Positions 1-9,648 of a DNA stretch of 64,000 nucleotides are shown piece after piece. The stretch is taken from contig NZ_MKXO01000001.1 in assembly GCF_001766415.1 (NCBI RefSeq), positions 992,001-1,056,000 on the forward strand. Direction: 5' to 3'. Within the stretch, counting starts at the first letter, position 1. Every line of letters begins with the position of its first letter. The DNA comes from Exiguobacterium aurantiacum. GTDB taxonomy: Bacteria; Bacillota; Bacilli; Exiguobacteriales; Exiguobacteriaceae. Below the pieces are notes generated by a model, which searched no databases, had not been told where the DNA came from, and saw only the letters and a program-made list of their open reading frames with translations. The position numbers and the translations under genes were made by a program.

Positions 1-217
1 TCTTCCCGAGCGTATAGACAAGTTCCAGTACGTCGGCAAGTTCTTCGAGTGATTCTTCATCGATGTTTGTTTCCTCGTACTCTTTGATTTCTTCATGAAG
101 TTTATGAGCTGCGAATTTCATATGCTCAGCATTAGATAGTTTTTTATGTATTGCTATTTTCCCAGACTGCTCAATGATTGTAGGAATTTTATCCCTTACC
201 AACTTGTTATGGATCAT
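1..217 (-). CDS. Nucleotide pyrophosphohydrolase, PRA-PH/MazG-like, copy A (3' end cut by window)
   Basis: The start and first 72 codons are visible; the rest lies beyond base 1. The start ATG (215-217) follows a GGGGAG ribosome binding site. The protein begins MIHNKLVRDKIP and contains the acidic EEIKEYEETNIDEE and LEELADVLEL stretches, i.e. the EExxE...ExxD metal-binding signature of all-alpha NTP pyrophosphohydrolases (house-cleaning of non-canonical NTPs, or phosphoribosyl-ATP type). It is about two-thirds identical, by my hand alignment, to the protein at 9316-9639, so the two copies flank the dpt genes. It is AT-richer than copy B and divergent from dptF. The substrate cannot be told from sequence. 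Confidence 0.8.
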   Translation of the reverse strand, partial: MIHNKLVRDKIPTIIEQSGKIAIHKKLSNAEHMKFAAHKLHEEIKEYEETNIDEESLEELADVLELVYTLGK

Positions 218-241
218 GCAATCTCCCCTTTTCAAATCCTC

Positions 242-268
242 ATCCTTTATTTTACATAAATAAAGGAT
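242..268. promoter_or_regulatory. Perfect inverted repeat between copy A and dptF
   Basis: Arms ATCCTTTATTT and AAATAAAGGAT (11 bp each) are separated by TACAT. The repeat lies in the 188-bp divergent spacer between the pyrophosphohydrolase and dptF. Two shorter repeats follow: AGAATC/GATTCT at about 333-353 and TTACAA-TGT-TTGTAA at 359-373. It could be an operator for a repressor controlling both genes, or a transcribed hairpin. I see no regulator gene in the window to assign to it. Confidence 0.45.
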
Positions 269-405
269 ATAAATCATCCTACGTTTCGCCCTATATAAAT
301 TATTTAACAAGGTTACAAAGGAATCACTCAGAATCGATGATTATGATTCTATATTTTGTTACAATGTTTGTAAAATATCATTTTTATACAGGAAAGGGAT
401 TAACA

Positions 406-2727
406 ATGAACACCCAAAAAATCTGGTCTTTTTTAGTTACGAACCTAGTTCCTGAGGAAGATACAAAGTTTACTTATGAGGAATTCAACAAGTGGATGAT
501 TGATTCACCTACAGAGGCTATGGTTTACTTAGACGGCATTTTCCAATCTTTAACTTTAAAACGTATGTATATGCTTGCAAAGAACACTAAGCGCCCAGCT
601 CTATCTGAACGATACTTTGATCGTCACGTCATCAAGTTTGGTTGGCAAAAACTAAAGGTCGAACTAAACGCATCGATGAAAGAGTTAAAATGGGCTCACC
701 GTTACATAGAGTTAAGTGACTTATATACAAAGCGTAACCTTTTAAAAATTGAGACTCTAGAAGCTTTTGAAAAATTGATCTCTTTAGGCGAAGTATATCT
801 CAACGAGACGGAGAATTCATCCGGACTTTATGACAGCGATGTCTTCACAAAAGAAGAAATACTGGATGACTCTGAAGAGCATAGAGTAAAGCCCATTACA
901 TTCTCAGAACCACCTACTCAAGAAATCAAAGAAACAATCCCTGAAGACACAACTGTAGAGGATAACGTGAACGATTCATTCACTACCGAAAATCTCCTGG
1001 CCCAAAAAGATACAGTCACCGAGGATATTGTTAGTTCTATAGATATTAATGGAGACGCTACAACTAGCAAATTGCTAGATAAACTTCGTATGCTGCAATC
1101 TTCTTCGAAAGAATCGGTCGTCAATGCAGATAGCTTTGGGGAGTTTCGGGAGTATATGCATATCGATCGCCCGATTCAATACTCTCTCATTGAAACATTA
1201 GAGGCGATTGACAATGAATCCACACCACAACTAATTTTGCTAAGTGGTAGTGTTGGAGATGGGAAGAGTCACTTACTGGCTTACATCAAAGAAAAACATT
1301 CTCATTTGGTCAAAGATTTCAGGATTCATAACGATTCGACCGAGTCATTTGATCCATCAAAAAACTCAATCGAAACATTAGATAGTGTACTATCTTCTTT
1401 TTATAAACAGGATTCTGAAACTAAACATTTGCTGATTGCTATCAACCTAGGAGTTCTTCATAACTTCTATAACTTTGCAGCGTCTGAAAACCGATACGAA
1501 TCACTCAGAAACTTCATTGATGACTCGGACATTTTCGGAAACGGAGAACACATTGTCTATTCAAATAAGTCACTCCACTTATTAAATATAGCCGGCTTCC
1601 AAACTTATAGCTTAGGAACAAACGGTGCCGAGTCTTTGTTCTTCTCGAAGATTTTAGAAAAAGTGGTCTTAACGTCGAACGACAATCCGTTCTATGATGC
1701 TTACTGTGAAGACGTCAATAATGGCATCCAATCTATTATTCATGACAATTACGATTTTCTATCGAATTTGGCTGTCAGAGAATCGGTTGAAAATGTCGTC
1801 ATCCAAACAATGGTGAAAGAAAAGTTAATTATCTCAACGCGAGCATTCTATAATTTCATTTTTGATATTCTTGCACCATCAAACTTAAGCCTTGAACCAG
1901 ATAAACCGAACGCAGCTCTCCCAAACCTTATTTTTGGTCACCCGGATCGTTCAATCATATTGAATGCTTTACATCGAATTGATCCAGTTTCGTTCCGCAC
2001 CGACTTTTTCGATCAATTGATTACAAAATATGTATTGGCACAGCAGCCTCAAGATATTGCTAAAAATGCTTTAGGTGACATGGCAGAAATCTATCGATTC
2101 ATTCATCATGCACCGGAGAATACAGATACTATGAATGCACTCGGGTCGTTCCTCATTCGAAGTTATTCACTATTGAACCCACAAGAAACCGATCGCACTT
2201 ATCTAGATTTCTTGAAATATTTAAAGGCGTACTATCTCGGTGACGGAGAGAGTATCGAATCATTATTTGAATTGATTCGAGAAGTCATTTACTTATGGCG
2301 CGGGTCTCCACGAGAAAATTATTTATATATCGACGGTGCGAATAATGATTATAGAGTCGCCTACCCGTTTCAGGCTGAGGAGATTGTAGACGAACGTCTA
2401 TTCGCAAGTGCAGAAAACAAAGACTCAGATTTTTATCGTTTTAGCCCATTTATTCGAATCGGTTTTGAAGTAGGCGGAAAAGAAATTTTATTCGATCTCG
2501 ACTATAAACTCTATAGTCTGTTAGTAAAAATACAAGACGGATATCGTCCAAACCGAAATGATTTGCGCGACGCGGTTCAATTTATCGATTTTTATGATGA
2601 ACTCATTCGATATACTGATAAATCAAAATCGATTCTATTGGTATCGACACATGATGGATCGATGGTTGAACTGACTAAGCCGAAATTTAGCAAATCTAAG
2701 TTTGAAGTAAGGAAGGTGAAACAGTAA
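406..2727 (+). CDS. dptF: DNA phosphorothioation-dependent restriction protein DptF, with N-terminal extension
   Basis: 773 residues from ATG 406, chosen because GGAAAGGG sits 6-13 bases upstream; an in-frame ATG at 337 has no ribosome binding site. From about residue 220 the protein follows the DptF family: KLLDKLRMLQSSSKE, then Walker A GSVGDGKS at about 281-288, then LLIAINLG in the Walker B position. DptF, DptG and DptH form the ATP-dependent restriction complex that attacks DNA lacking phosphorothioate modification, while host DNA is protected by DndCDE. Residues 1-220 are extra: a helical part followed by an acidic, Ser/Thr/Glu-rich linker (about 150-215). I do not recognise this domain. 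It is the first gene of a tight dptFGH operon with AT-rich codon use unlike the rest of the window. Confidence 0.88.
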   Translation: MNTQKIWSFLVTNLVPEEDTKFTYEEFNKWMIDSPTEAMVYLDGIFQSLTLKRMYMLAKNTKRPALSERYFDRHVIKFGWQKLKVELNASMKELKWAHRYIELSDLYTKRNLLKIETLEAFEKLISLGEVYLNETENSSGLYDSDVFTKEEILDDSEEHRVKPITFSEPPTQEIKETIPEDTTVEDNVNDSFTTENLLAQKDTVTEDIVSSIDINGDATTSKLLDKLRMLQSSSKESVVNADSFGEFREYMHIDRPIQYSLIETLEAIDNESTPQLILLSGSVGDGKSHLLAYIKEKHSHLVKDFRIHNDSTESFDPSKNSIETLDSVLSSFYKQDSETKHLLIAINLGVLHNFYNFAASENRYESLRNFIDDSDIFGNGEHIVYSNKSLHLLNIAGFQTYSLGTNGAESLFFSKILEKVVLTSNDNPFYDAYCEDVNNGIQSIIHDNYDFLSNLAVRESVENVVIQTMVKEKLIISTRAFYNFIFDILAPSNLSLEPDKPNAALPNLIFGHPDRSIILNALHRIDPVSFRTDFFDQLITKYVLAQQPQDIAKNALGDMAEIYRFIHHAPENTDTMNALGSFLIRSYSLLNPQETDRTYLDFLKYLKAYYLGDGESIESLFELIREVIYLWRGSPRENYLYIDGANNDYRVAYPFQAEEIVDERLFASAENKDSDFYRFSPFIRIGFEVGGKEILFDLDYKLYSLLVKIQDGYRPNRNDLRDAVQFIDFYDELIRYTDKSKSILLVSTHDGSMVELTKPKFSKSKFEVRKVKQ

Positions 2728-2728
2728 T

Positions 2729-4120
2729 ATGACTAACGTTCAACATTTAAATGACTATTCACTAGACTGGTCACGACTTGAATCATTCTTAGTTCAGAAT
2801 AAAGGTTATCGATATGCTCGACGTAAAGATACGTATGTTTTACCTTTACCTACTCGTGAACCTGAGCGCTCAAAGTTTGAAAACGGGTTTTGGCCAATAA
2901 CCGGAGGACTTGCAAGACTACTCTCCAATGAGCCTATTATTCCTGAAGAAAACAGCACGGACATGAATCAGATTATGTCTATCGGCAAGTTCGACTCACC
3001 TGAAACAAATGAATGGTTCAAACATTTTTTACAGAGTCAGCAACGCAAAGTTGAGGAAACAGATGTTTCAAGGCTTTCACAATTACCACTTTTGACGTTA
3101 AGTGAGAAAAAAGAAAGAAACGGACAGATTGATTTTATTAACTACGTATATGGGACCCTCATTGAAGGAAACGAAGATGAACTTTCACCACTCTTCTCTG
3201 ATGACGACAACAATGATTTATTGACTCAAATTTTCCGTAGTACCCAGTTTTCAAAGGAAAGTTCGTTCACAAGTCCATACTCTTGTCTGTTTCCGAATAT
3301 ACAGGAACAGTTCAAACAAGATTTGATTCACCTATCTAAAAATCCAAAATTCTTTTTAGATAACTTAAATCACTTGTTAGTACACTATACATTTATCATG
3401 ATTTCTCAAACAGTTCTTCAAACGAATCGCTTCACTAAATTTGATCATGAACAAATGATACCGCTCTTCTTTTTGATGGAGTGGGAAAAAGGGGCACGTT
3501 GGAGAACCAGTTACACGAATGGGTACAAATTGTTAAAAGAACAGGCAAAAGACTTTTATAAACATGAACATGCATTAAATATCGTTTGTCAGACACCTGC
3601 TTTTCAAACGAAAAAAAATCTATATTATCATCACCTCAATGAAATATTGGTGTCAAACGGCGAGGAAGCTTTAAATACTTATGTTCAATCACTTTATGAT
3701 TGGATGAACAATTTTTATACGAAATACAAGGCAATCGAAACACCAAAATACACTTCCGCAAAAACGTTGGACGAGGCATTCAGAGACTTGGCTGAATCCG
3801 TCTCGGTTGGATTGAATAAAGAGCTAAAATCTCGATATCCGGCAGCTCTTGAGGCCTTTGTTTTGAAGTTTTATAAGAAGCATGGCGGATCATTAGGTTC
3901 ATTACTCGCCATCAATCAGGAACAACTTTTGGCATTAGTAGCTTGCTCAATCAAACAAGAAAAGATTGAATTGAACAAACTTTGGCACGAACTTGAAGCA
4001 AGAGGATTATTCTTCGATCACCATTCAAAAGAAGAAATTGTCGGGTTACTGGACAAATTGAATTACCTTGAAAAGAAAAGCGATAGTGGGGATGCACAGT
4101 ATGTCAAATCAATTTTATAA
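2729..4120 (+). CDS. dptG: DNA phosphorothioation-dependent restriction protein DptG
   Basis: 463 residues. The start follows the dptF stop by one base, with GGAAGGTGA nine bases before the ATG. It has no catalytic motif that I can recognise and is mostly helical and charged. Assignment rests on its size, on motifs typical of this family near the start (LNDYSLDWSRLESFLVQNKG) and on its position between dptF and dptH, the invariant gene order of the Dpt restriction module. Its role is taken to be a structural partner of the DptF and DptH ATPases. The 3' end overlaps the dptH start by 20 bases, indicating translational coupling. Confidence 0.85.
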   Translation: MTNVQHLNDYSLDWSRLESFLVQNKGYRYARRKDTYVLPLPTREPERSKFENGFWPITGGLARLLSNEPIIPEENSTDMNQIMSIGKFDSPETNEWFKHFLQSQQRKVEETDVSRLSQLPLLTLSEKKERNGQIDFINYVYGTLIEGNEDELSPLFSDDDNNDLLTQIFRSTQFSKESSFTSPYSCLFPNIQEQFKQDLIHLSKNPKFFLDNLNHLLVHYTFIMISQTVLQTNRFTKFDHEQMIPLFFLMEWEKGARWRTSYTNGYKLLKEQAKDFYKHEHALNIVCQTPAFQTKKNLYYHHLNEILVSNGEEALNTYVQSLYDWMNNFYTKYKAIETPKYTSAKTLDEAFRDLAESVSVGLNKELKSRYPAALEAFVLKFYKKHGGSLGSLLAINQEQLLALVACSIKQEKIELNKLWHELEARGLFFDHHSKEEIVGLLDKLNYLEKKSDSGDAQYVKSIL

Positions 4121-7100
4121 GTTCATCACGCAACAATTGCTCAATTTCTTCGATAACGAAATTAAGCAAAAAAGAACGGATCGTTACTACGTCTATCTTC
4201 CGTCGAAACAAGATGTCAAAGAGATGTATGACGCGTTATCAGCATTAAACGTCGCAAACATATTTACGTACAAACACCCATTCGGGAACGAGGACTACGT
4301 CACGACTTCGTTAAACTTCTCATCTGGAAAATTAGTCGTGGCAAGCTCTTTCGATACAGATATTGATTTCCTTGTCACGTTAAGAAATGAGATGAGTGAA
4401 CAGATTGGTCAATGGGCGAATACTTCTCTCTTAGTCTTGACTGATAATTTAAATGACTCCATTCGTGGAGGTAGTATCGACTTAACTTCTGAAGGACGTC
4501 CATTGCATATCAGTAAAATCATTCAACATTTAGATAACCAATTGGCCAGCAGTCAATTATCAAAACCTGAACAGATGATTGTTTCAGACTATTTAAAGCG
4601 TCACAATCATCAAAAACAAATTACGAATGGCTCATTCTTAGATTTCATTGATATTTTAGGCCTTCTTCATAAAGACGCTTTAGCGATGGAAGATTATACA
4701 TCGTTACAATATTTTCAAGATGGAGAGCTATCTTCACTCATCCGAGAACGAGATGAACAAAAATACGGTTCTTCTACTTGGAAAAAAGTTAATAAACAAA
4801 TCGAAAATCGTTTATCAGAGAACCATGAACTGTTCGAAGATGTCGAGCGATATTTCACATTAGGTAACTCGCGCGAAAAATTAGAAGAACGATTTGATAA
4901 TGGGGCCTCTAAATTAAAAGAAGATACGTGGCAACAAACGGATTATGATGTCTTGAAAAAGTGGGAGGAAAAAGCAAAATCGAATCGAGACATTCAATTT
5001 GTTTCGGAAAAAATGACAGCTAAAGTGAGCGGCTCATTAGTTTCAGGGCATTATTTTTGGAGACGGCCGCAATCTGAAACAAAATCCGGTCAGCGTACTT
5101 GGCATATTATCCTCTTTGCTCCAGAACATGCTAATGATATTCAGATTCATCTCCCATTTGACCGCTATACATCAAAACAATTTTTAGACAACAAGAGTGC
5201 GAAGAATACGACAAGTTCAGGTTATTCACTCATCACTTCAGTGGAAGTCGATTCAAATCAAGTCACTTTTTCAAAAGTCCGGTATAAACATGAAGGTCAG
5301 TCATCTACCACGTATTTATTCAATATCGCTGTAGTACCATTGACACCTGAATTTTTAACACCGTATCAAACAAGATACTTGGTTGATACAACATCTAAAA
5401 GTCAGCAAGCTATCCGCTTGATTCTAGATGGTCACAATGTGATAGAACTTGGCGATCGTACGGGGGATAGCCTTGAAGTCACCATTGACTCCCCTGAGGC
5501 GTTAGAGGTTGATCAACATGATGTAATCAATCTCCCGCTTAATGTTTTAGACGAAGGAGAGTCACGCATTCGATTCTCGATCATGTTAAATGACGTCGAA
5601 ATTCCTCTTTCTATTAAAGATGATATGTTAAAAACCACGCCCTTAGACGGACTTAGCATTTGGACGAGAAAACGAAAAGACGAAACATCATTTTTGATTG
5701 ATTCAGACTTTAAAACAATCCATAACGGTCAACGTACCTATTCAACGCGTTCCGTTGACAGAAACTATTTCAAAATGGAGCAGGAGTGGTTGGATAATCA
5801 CGTACGGTATGGAAAACAATTATCTGATGATTCTTTTGAAAACATCCATCTAGATATTCCTACTTCTGTTGAGCAAAGTTATAACGGATTTTTAAATACG
5901 GTCAAAAACAAAGGCACAATTCCTTCATTGTTGTACTATGATGCCGAGGTACAAGCTGCGGCTTATACATTTGTGAACGAGTATTTGACTGAAATTGAGA
6001 ACATCCCTTCTCAGGCACTGATGACCATTCAACAACGAAACTTATATCGTTTAGGACAAATCGAGACAATCGACGGCTTGTTATTGACGCCATTTTCTCC
6101 TCTGAACATCGCATACCAATGGCAAGTGAACGAAGCTTTAGGGTCTGAAGACATTGATTCGAACATCTTAAAGAAATTGAAAGCAAGCTACACCGTGCCA
6201 TATGCATTTAATATGCATGAAATGCTTCTTAAACCGACAGATCAATCTCCTTTGCCAGAGTGGCATGAATACACATTGCGAGAACGTGTAAGTGTAGGTG
6301 AAACCAATTCTTATTTAGCAAAAGTGGTCGAAGATAAAATGAATCACTTCACTGAACATTATGATTATTTATTCTCGATTCAGAACTCCGCTCCACTCTG
6401 TGTGAATGTCATCAACGTAACAAACGACGACGAAATTTTAAAAGGAATTATTTCATGGTTCAAACAACAAATTTCTTCTAAAGGGACCCTGGATGCGGTC
6501 AAGTCATTAGAAGTATCATTGTACATTCCAGACGCTTCTGGTTTGAGTGCGTTTGATAAATTGAACGATATCGAAACGGGCGAACAATTCAAAGACGAAT
6601 TCGGGATTGATTTGTCTATTCATGAATTTGAGCCAGACGAAGTATTGCATCTACTCCAGCAGTCTATCCTGTATCGCAAGTTAAATTTTGATGCCCCTGT
6701 ACATTATGCCCATATCTCATTCTATAAGATGGGGAACGAATCTCGGGTCGTTAGTCAACCAATGAGTGAGTTGGCCAGCAGCATGAATTTAGACGGGCTG
6801 TTTACTACCGTTTCTTCAGTCCAAAGCAATGAAACCGGGTACCGTGTTGGCTTTGGTACTGCAGGAGCTGACGTTACTCGAAGTCTCATGACACGATTCG
6901 GCTATCATTACAATGAACTGACAGCAAACATGAAAGATGGCGGACATAGTTCATACATGAAAAATGTTTCGTTGACGATGCATATTGATGTAGCTGATAA
7001 AGGTGCGCTTGAAAAAATCTACGGTTCTTCTCATTGGGTAACCTTCATCGATCCGCCGGTCGGGCTTGATTTCTTCAAGTCGTCTTCCGACAATTTGATT

Positions 7101-9278
7101 ATCATTCATTATAGTGATCAGTACTCGTCTACGAACGGATATGACGCAATCACTGTTACTGACAAATCGGATCAATATTTCAATGTCATCCAAGAATTCA
7201 TCAGTTCTCAAGGCGTCACCTCTACTCAAAATCAAATCGAGGAAACAATTCGAGCCTTCAATACGTTTAATGGTGAATGGTTACTTCGTGCTGTTCAAGG
7301 GAGAGGGTACGACAAGCGCGAGAAGATGAGCATTGTTTCAGCGATTAAAGAAACGCTGTTACTGTTCAATGAAGACAATACAATCTGGGTGCCAATCTCT
7401 ATGGAAGAAGTTGTTCGAGTAACCGGTAATGTGAAATTGAGTAAGCGAGCTGGATTATTTTCAGGTAAGACTATCGGACGGAGAGGCAACTGTAGCGATG
7501 ATTTATTGATGATTGGTCTTGAAATCAATCAATCAGATTTGAAAGTGCACTTCTTCCCGGTCGAAGTTAAAATCGGATTGAACGATAACTCGGTCATCAC
7601 AAAAGGTATCTCACAAATCTCAGAGCTGAAGGCTCGCTTAAACGATCATTTGCTCGACTTAATGACGTTTGATGCGAAATTCCTACGCAACTATTTTGCG
7701 AGACTCTTTATCAACAACGCACAAAAAATGCAGGGAAATGATATCTGGCCAAGCAAAGACTATCGGTTAGATGCTTCATTGATTGACCGATTGATGAACG
7801 ATGATTTTGAAATTGTCGACGAGAAACGTGCGAAATTCGGAAATGGCGTTCTCGTTTCATTCAAGAAGTCTTCGGACTCTGTTCGCCATTCGAGAAACCA
7901 AGGGGTCGTTATTCTCGAATTACCTGAACAATATGGATATGAAGTGTTAACAGAATCATTAGACTCGCTTAATGCAAAACAAAAAGAAAAAGGCAGTACG
8001 TCTACTATCAAAAATGAAGCGACCTCTTCTCATACGCCTAGACTTCGAATCGCGAAAGAAATTAGTGACGAAACAGATAGAGCAAAAGTCGCTGTGAAAG
8101 TTTCAACAGATAACGGCAAAAAAACAACGGAACCTCAACCAGTGATTCCATCAATCAATCCTGTCACACCTACAGGAAATAGTTTTAATGCTATCAGATT
8201 GTTATTAGGTAGCGAATTTAATAAAAACTACTATTGGGAGTATGGACATTCGCGCTTGTCAAACAGACATCTGTTGATTGGTGGTCGATCCGGTCAAGGA
8301 AAAACGTACTTCGTCCAGTCCCTACTCTTGCAATTGGTTGAACAGAATCAATCCGCTTTGGTCATCGACTACTCAAACAGTTATACTTTAGGGCAACTCG
8401 ATGAAACATTTATAAATCGTATGGGGTCAAAACTGACGGAACGCATCGTATACCACGAGTCATTCCCATTGAACCCATTCAAGAGACGGGAAAAAGAAAT
8501 TAGCGGACGGAAAGAACCTGAAAAGATTACTTCCGTCGCCACAAGAGTGGCAGCCGTATTCGCATCCGTCTACAGAGGTTTAGGAGATCAACAAAAAAAC
8601 GCCATTTATATGGCGACGAAAAACGGGATTGAGAAGTATGGGGAAGAAATGCGAATGGAATTGCTCATCGAAGAGTTAGAAAGTCTCGAGACTTCCTCAA
8701 AATCTACAGTCCAATCTGTAATCAGCCGCCTCACCCAAATGGTCGATATGGATCCATTTGATTATGAATCGGACAACGATTGGAGTAAGATTTTTGACAA
8801 CAACAACGGAGTGACGGTCATCCAACTTGAGGGATATGACCAAGATGAAATCAAAAAATTATTAGCAGAGTTTATTCTTTGGGATTTATGGTATTATTCT
8901 TTATCTGGTTCAGAAAGCCGACCGATGCCGGTCATCTTGGATGAAGCGCAGAACCTATCTTTCCGTAAAGGTTCTCCATCTGAGAAAATCTTAAGAGAAG
9001 GTCGGAAGTTCGGTTGGTCGGCTTGGTTCGCCACACAATCGTTCAGCAACTTCGATAAAGAAGAACTTGCGATTTTGGATAATGCCGCTACAAAGATTTA
9101 CTTTGCACCAGCTGACAGCGAATTAAAAGTGATTGCTAATCGTATTGGCGCAGTCTCACTTGAAGATCTAAGAGGTCTAAAGAAAGCACATTGTTTGGCG
9201 GTAGGACAATATAAAATAAATGCCGAGGAATTAAGCAACCAAGAGCATCATCATCTTAAAGTCCCGCCAATGAATTAA
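4101..9278 (+). CDS. dptH: DNA phosphorothioation-dependent restriction protein DptH
   Basis: 1725 residues from ATG 4101, chosen over an in-frame ATG at 4068 because GTGGGG lies about 9 bases upstream of 4101. The last 370 residues form a HerA/FtsK-type ATPase: Walker A GGRSGQGKT at about 1394-1402 and Walker B VILDEAQN from about 1611, followed by FATQSF, which resembles the sensor segment of DNA-translocating ATPases. The first 1350 residues are a large beta-rich region without familiar motifs. Known DptH proteins are about this long. It is probably the motor of the restriction complex acting on unmodified invading DNA. It is the last gene of the operon and is followed at once by a strong hairpin terminator. 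Confidence 0.9.
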   Translation: MSNQFYKFITQQLLNFFDNEIKQKRTDRYYVYLPSKQDVKEMYDALSALNVANIFTYKHPFGNEDYVTTSLNFSSGKLVVASSFDTDIDFLVTLRNEMSEQIGQWANTSLLVLTDNLNDSIRGGSIDLTSEGRPLHISKIIQHLDNQLASSQLSKPEQMIVSDYLKRHNHQKQITNGSFLDFIDILGLLHKDALAMEDYTSLQYFQDGELSSLIRERDEQKYGSSTWKKVNKQIENRLSENHELFEDVERYFTLGNSREKLEERFDNGASKLKEDTWQQTDYDVLKKWEEKAKSNRDIQFVSEKMTAKVSGSLVSGHYFWRRPQSETKSGQRTWHIILFAPEHANDIQIHLPFDRYTSKQFLDNKSAKNTTSSGYSLITSVEVDSNQVTFSKVRYKHEGQSSTTYLFNIAVVPLTPEFLTPYQTRYLVDTTSKSQQAIRLILDGHNVIELGDRTGDSLEVTIDSPEALEVDQHDVINLPLNVLDEGESRIRFSIMLNDVEIPLSIKDDMLKTTPLDGLSIWTRKRKDETSFLIDSDFKTIHNGQRTYSTRSVDRNYFKMEQEWLDNHVRYGKQLSDDSFENIHLDIPTSVEQSYNGFLNTVKNKGTIPSLLYYDAEVQAAAYTFVNEYLTEIENIPSQALMTIQQRNLYRLGQIETIDGLLLTPFSPLNIAYQWQVNEALGSEDIDSNILKKLKASYTVPYAFNMHEMLLKPTDQSPLPEWHEYTLRERVSVGETNSYLAKVVEDKMNHFTEHYDYLFSIQNSAPLCVNVINVTNDDEILKGIISWFKQQISSKGTLDAVKSLEVSLYIPDASGLSAFDKLNDIETGEQFKDEFGIDLSIHEFEPDEVLHLLQQSILYRKLNFDAPVHYAHISFYKMGNESRVVSQPMSELASSMNLDGLFTTVSSVQSNETGYRVGFGTAGADVTRSLMTRFGYHYNELTANMKDGGHSSYMKNVSLTMHIDVADKGALEKIYGSSHWVTFIDPPVGLDFFKSSSDNLIIIHYSDQYSSTNGYDAITVTDKSDQYFNVIQEFISSQGVTSTQNQIEETIRAFNTFNGEWLLRAVQGRGYDKREKMSIVSAIKETLLLFNEDNTIWVPISMEEVVRVTGNVKLSKRAGLFSGKTIGRRGNCSDDLLMIGLEINQSDLKVHFFPVEVKIGLNDNSVITKGISQISELKARLNDHLLDLMTFDAKFLRNYFARLFINNAQKMQGNDIWPSKDYRLDASLIDRLMNDDFEIVDEKRAKFGNGVLVSFKKSSDSVRHSRNQGVVILELPEQYGYEVLTESLDSLNAKQKEKGSTSTIKNEATSSHTPRLRIAKEISDETDRAKVAVKVSTDNGKKTTEPQPVIPSINPVTPTGNSFNAIRLLLGSEFNKNYYWEYGHSRLSNRHLLIGGRSGQGKTYFVQSLLLQLVEQNQSALVIDYSNSYTLGQLDETFINRMGSKLTERIVYHESFPLNPFKRREKEISGRKEPEKITSVATRVAAVFASVYRGLGDQQKNAIYMATKNGIEKYGEEMRMELLIEELESLETSSKSTVQSVISRLTQMVDMDPFDYESDNDWSKIFDNNNGVTVIQLEGYDQDEIKKLLAEFILWDLWYYSLSGSESRPMPVILDEAQNLSFRKGSPSEKILREGRKFGWSAWFATQSFSNFDKEELAILDNAATKIYFAPADSELKVIANRIGAVSLEDLRGLKKAHCLAVGQYKINAEELSNQEHHHLKVPPMN

Positions 9279-9314
9279 AAAATCACGCATCCTTTTTCGG
9301 ATGCGTGATTTTTT
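9277..9314. terminator. Bidirectional terminator after dptH
   Basis: Near-perfect 16-bp stem (AAAAAATCACGCATCC / GGATGCGTGATTTTTT) with a TTTTTC loop and T-runs on both strands. It serves dptH on the plus strand and the pyrophosphohydrolase on the minus strand. Confidence 0.93.
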
Positions 9315-9315
9315 G

Positions 9316-9639
9316 TCACTCCAGAACTTCCTCCAAATATAACCCCTTCTCAAATCCACCCTTCCGCTCCCGCTTCTCTGCACGAATCGCATTCATCTCT
9401 TCAAACGAAGCCCCATGCATTTTACCGAGCTCATACGCGAGTTCAAGAATATCCGCTAGCTCTTCAAGACATTCCTCATCGATATTCGTCTCTTCATACT
9501 CTTTCAGTTCTTCATATAGCTTCAGGCGTGCCTGTTCAAAGTGCTCGGCTTGATTCAACTGTTTGACGATGACTCGTTTTCCGTCCGCACGGATCAGTTC
9601 AGGTACACGGTCTCGGACCAACTTATTATGTTTCACCAT
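9316..9639 (-). CDS. Nucleotide pyrophosphohydrolase, PRA-PH/MazG-like, copy B
   Basis: 107 residues, complete. The EExxE...ExxD metal site is visible as E43-E44-xx-E47 and E60-xx-D63, and the N-terminus is KHNKLVRDRVPELI. Members hydrolyse NTPs or phosphoribosyl-ATP to the monophosphate plus pyrophosphate; because no his genes are nearby, nucleotide house-cleaning is the likelier job. Base composition matches the host chromosome, unlike copy A at the window's left end. The pair therefore brackets the dpt island, and this one is likely the native copy. It is followed on the minus strand by the terminator shared with dptH. Confidence 0.85.
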   Translation of the reverse strand: MVKHNKLVRDRVPELIRADGKRVIVKQLNQAEHFEQARLKLYEELKEYEETNIDEECLEELADILELAYELGKMHGASFEEMNAIRAEKRERKGGFEKGLYLEEVLE

Positions 9640-9648
9640 AGCTGCCTC

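Noticed and set aside
337-405. Upstream extension of dptF to ATG 337
   Set aside because: No ribosome binding site there, whereas GGAAAGGG stands just before ATG 406.
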